NCBI GenBank assembly: GCA_937906635.1
Contig: CALCYP010000095.1
Coordinates: 1 to 16,072, forward strand
From: an uncultured bacterium
GTDB lineage: Bacteria; Patescibacteriota; Gracilibacteria; Absconditabacterales; Absconditicoccaceae
DNA: 16,072 bases
Reading direction: 5' to 3'
Position 1 is the stretch's first letter. Every line of letters begins with the position of its first letter. The notes under the pieces were generated by a model that was not told the DNA's origin, ran no database searches, and saw nothing but the letters and a program-made list of their open reading frames with translations. The translations under genes were made by a program, and so were the position numbers. Below, piece after piece: positions 15,044-16,072 of this stretch.

Positions 15044-15215
15044 CTTTTTGTTTATTTAAAATATAAAATATCACTAATTACTTTTGATTAGGATAATATA
15101 ATTTGTTTTTGAAATGTCCTAGATAATTTAATATATCGGTTTTTATATTTTAATGATCATGCAATACTTTTCACCTTCATAAGTATTTTTATTTTATTCA
15201 GAATTTTTTATTTGT

Positions 15216-15275
15216 CAAATTTTTGGGGACTTTTTTTATTATTTTATTTGCTTTTTTGTAATAAAAGCATAAAAG
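15216..15275 (+). promoter_or_regulatory. Conserved box and weak promoter before the last gene
   Basis: CAAATTTTTGGGGACTTTTTTT (15216-15237) is the sixth copy of the box. TTGCTT (15248-15253), a 16-base spacer and TAAAAG (15270-15275) make a weak promoter 31 bases before the start at 15307. Nothing else is seen in 15137-15306. Confidence 0.45.
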
Positions 15276-15306
15276 CGTATTGTTTTTATCATTTTCACGC
15301 TATATT

Positions 15307-16072
15307 ATGAAAAAACTAGTATGTTTACTATCTTTATTTTTTCCATTTATGGTATTTTCCGATGTTCTTCCTGAACCTTTTGAAAATAATAGTGAAGAAA
15401 CTGAAATAATTGGCGAAATACCTGATACAATAGATATAGAAGGGAATAATATAGAAGAATCATCTAACACAAAAAATGAAAACATTATTGAAGAAAATAT
15501 GAATGAGATTGATAATAGTAATGGGTATGAAGAAACTATTAGTGATGAAATTTTAGATGAAAATAGTATTAATGATATAAGTACAGAAAAAATTGAAGAT
15601 GACTTTGATCCATTAAGTCACCTATATTTTTGATTCTGTAATGAATGATTTGACAACTTATCTTTATCATTAAATGCTTGATTACAGCAACAAAAGCCTT
15701 TTAAAGTATGTGTTATTTGGAGTAATAATAGTGATAGAGATATTTTTATTGATGTATGAATTGAGTGAAGTGAATTAGATTGAAATTGAGACGCCACTTG
15801 TGCTATATGATCCGACTTTAAAAAATTTGTAACATCATGAGAACTTGGAGAAGTTGTTGTACCCGCAAATAATTATGTGATTAAAGAATTTGAAATCACA
15901 ATGCCAATATGATACGATTGAGAACAATATTCTTGCCTAACTTATAATGTAATAAATAAAGATACTGATAATTGATGAATTGCAATTGTAATTAGAAAAG
16001 CTTTCTCAATGCACTTATTTGTCTGAGCCTTGGATTGAATAAAAAACGAACTTACAATAACTGATTTAGCAA
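15307..16072 (+). CDS. Exported acidic protein, 3' end outside window
   Basis: At least 255 aa, cut by the window edge. The ATG at 15307 gives a short clean signal peptide, MKKLVCLLSLFFPFMVFS; an ATG 9 codons upstream in frame would spoil it. Residues 19-108 are an acidic low-complexity linker (e.g. EESSNTKNENIIEENMNEID) without TGA. From about residue 109 the protein changes to a folded region with many TGA-Gly codons and paired Cys: FGFCNEGFDNLSLSLNAG, FKVCVIWSNNSDRDIFIDVG, GDATCAIGSDF and YSCLTYNV. Such acidic-linker plus beta-domain layouts are common in CPR surface proteins. No family is recognised. A standard-code reading would stop falsely at the first TGA, near 15631. Confidence 0.75.

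Larger units (their letters stand above)
14432..15136. repeat. Perfect 22-bp inverted repeat flanking one gene
   Basis: Bases 14432-14453 (ATATATTAAATTATCTAGGA then CA) are the exact reverse complement of 15115-15136. They enclose 661 bp with a single exported-protein gene. Outside the 22 bp the match stops at once. No transposase is present, and I see no clear target duplication. Confidence 0.85.

Noticed and set aside
1..16072. Many pseudogenes
   Set aside because: The in-frame TGA triplets fall at conserved glycines (P-loops, Nudix box, Fic loop), so they are sense codons and not decay.

Overview
ORGANISM. Almost every gene here is broken by in-frame TGA triplets when read with the standard code. 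Each becomes a full-length, recognisable protein when TGA is read as glycine (genetic code 25). The clearest case is murL, whose P-loop GGGKDS is written TGA-TGA-TGA-AAG-GAC-TCA. Together with the strong A+T richness, this places the window in the Absconditabacteria (SR1) / Gracilibacteria branch of the CPR (Patescibacteria). All coordinates below assume TGA = Gly.

LAYOUT. 1-1161: repeat-flanked promoter, a BrnT/RHH-like toxin-antitoxin pair (222-764), then dispersed repeats. 1162-2430: AAA/DUF4143 ATPase. 2473-3618 (minus): a coiled-coil protein whose 3' end looks like the variable repeat of a diversity-generating retroelement (DGR) target, with a frameshift at an A7 run, followed by hairpins and a terminator. 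3619-3968: repeats and a promoter. 3969-7218: operon of a GT4 glycosyltransferase, murL and mtnN. 7206-8069 (minus): Bro-N/Fic fusion, overlapping mtnN tail to tail. 8136-9875: promoter, a tiny ORF, palindromic repeats, and a murD/murD2-type ligase. 9893-10738: promoter, two small genes without TGA codons (the second a receiver-like protein), terminator. 10817-11263: Nudix hydrolase. 11388-12860: dnaA. 12879-13300: a dense cluster of small palindromes. 13299-15043 (minus): cytidine deaminase and two small exported beta-rich proteins, one inside a perfect 22-bp inverted repeat. 15307-end: 5' part of an exported acidic protein.

HOW IT FITS TOGETHER. MurL and a MurD2-like ligase lie about 1.8 kb apart. 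This suggests the alternative route to D-Glu in peptidoglycan, in which L-Glu is added to UDP-MurNAc-L-Ala and then epimerised. Both genes carry GC-rich palindromic repeats inserted in frame, so the repeats are translated, as with Rickettsia palindromic elements. The same repeat style fills the intergenic cluster after dnaA.

OTHER STRUCTURE. A second repeat system is a conserved box (CAAAT..TTT..GRGGACTTTTTT) present six times on the + strand. Twice it is fused directly to the -35 of a promoter. It often comes with arrays of a GCTGATA-like heptamer that have changed by whole units between copies. The most unusual points are the DGR-like variable tail, the translated palindromes in two essential cell-wall genes, the box/heptamer promoter element, and the inverted-repeat-flanked surface gene.
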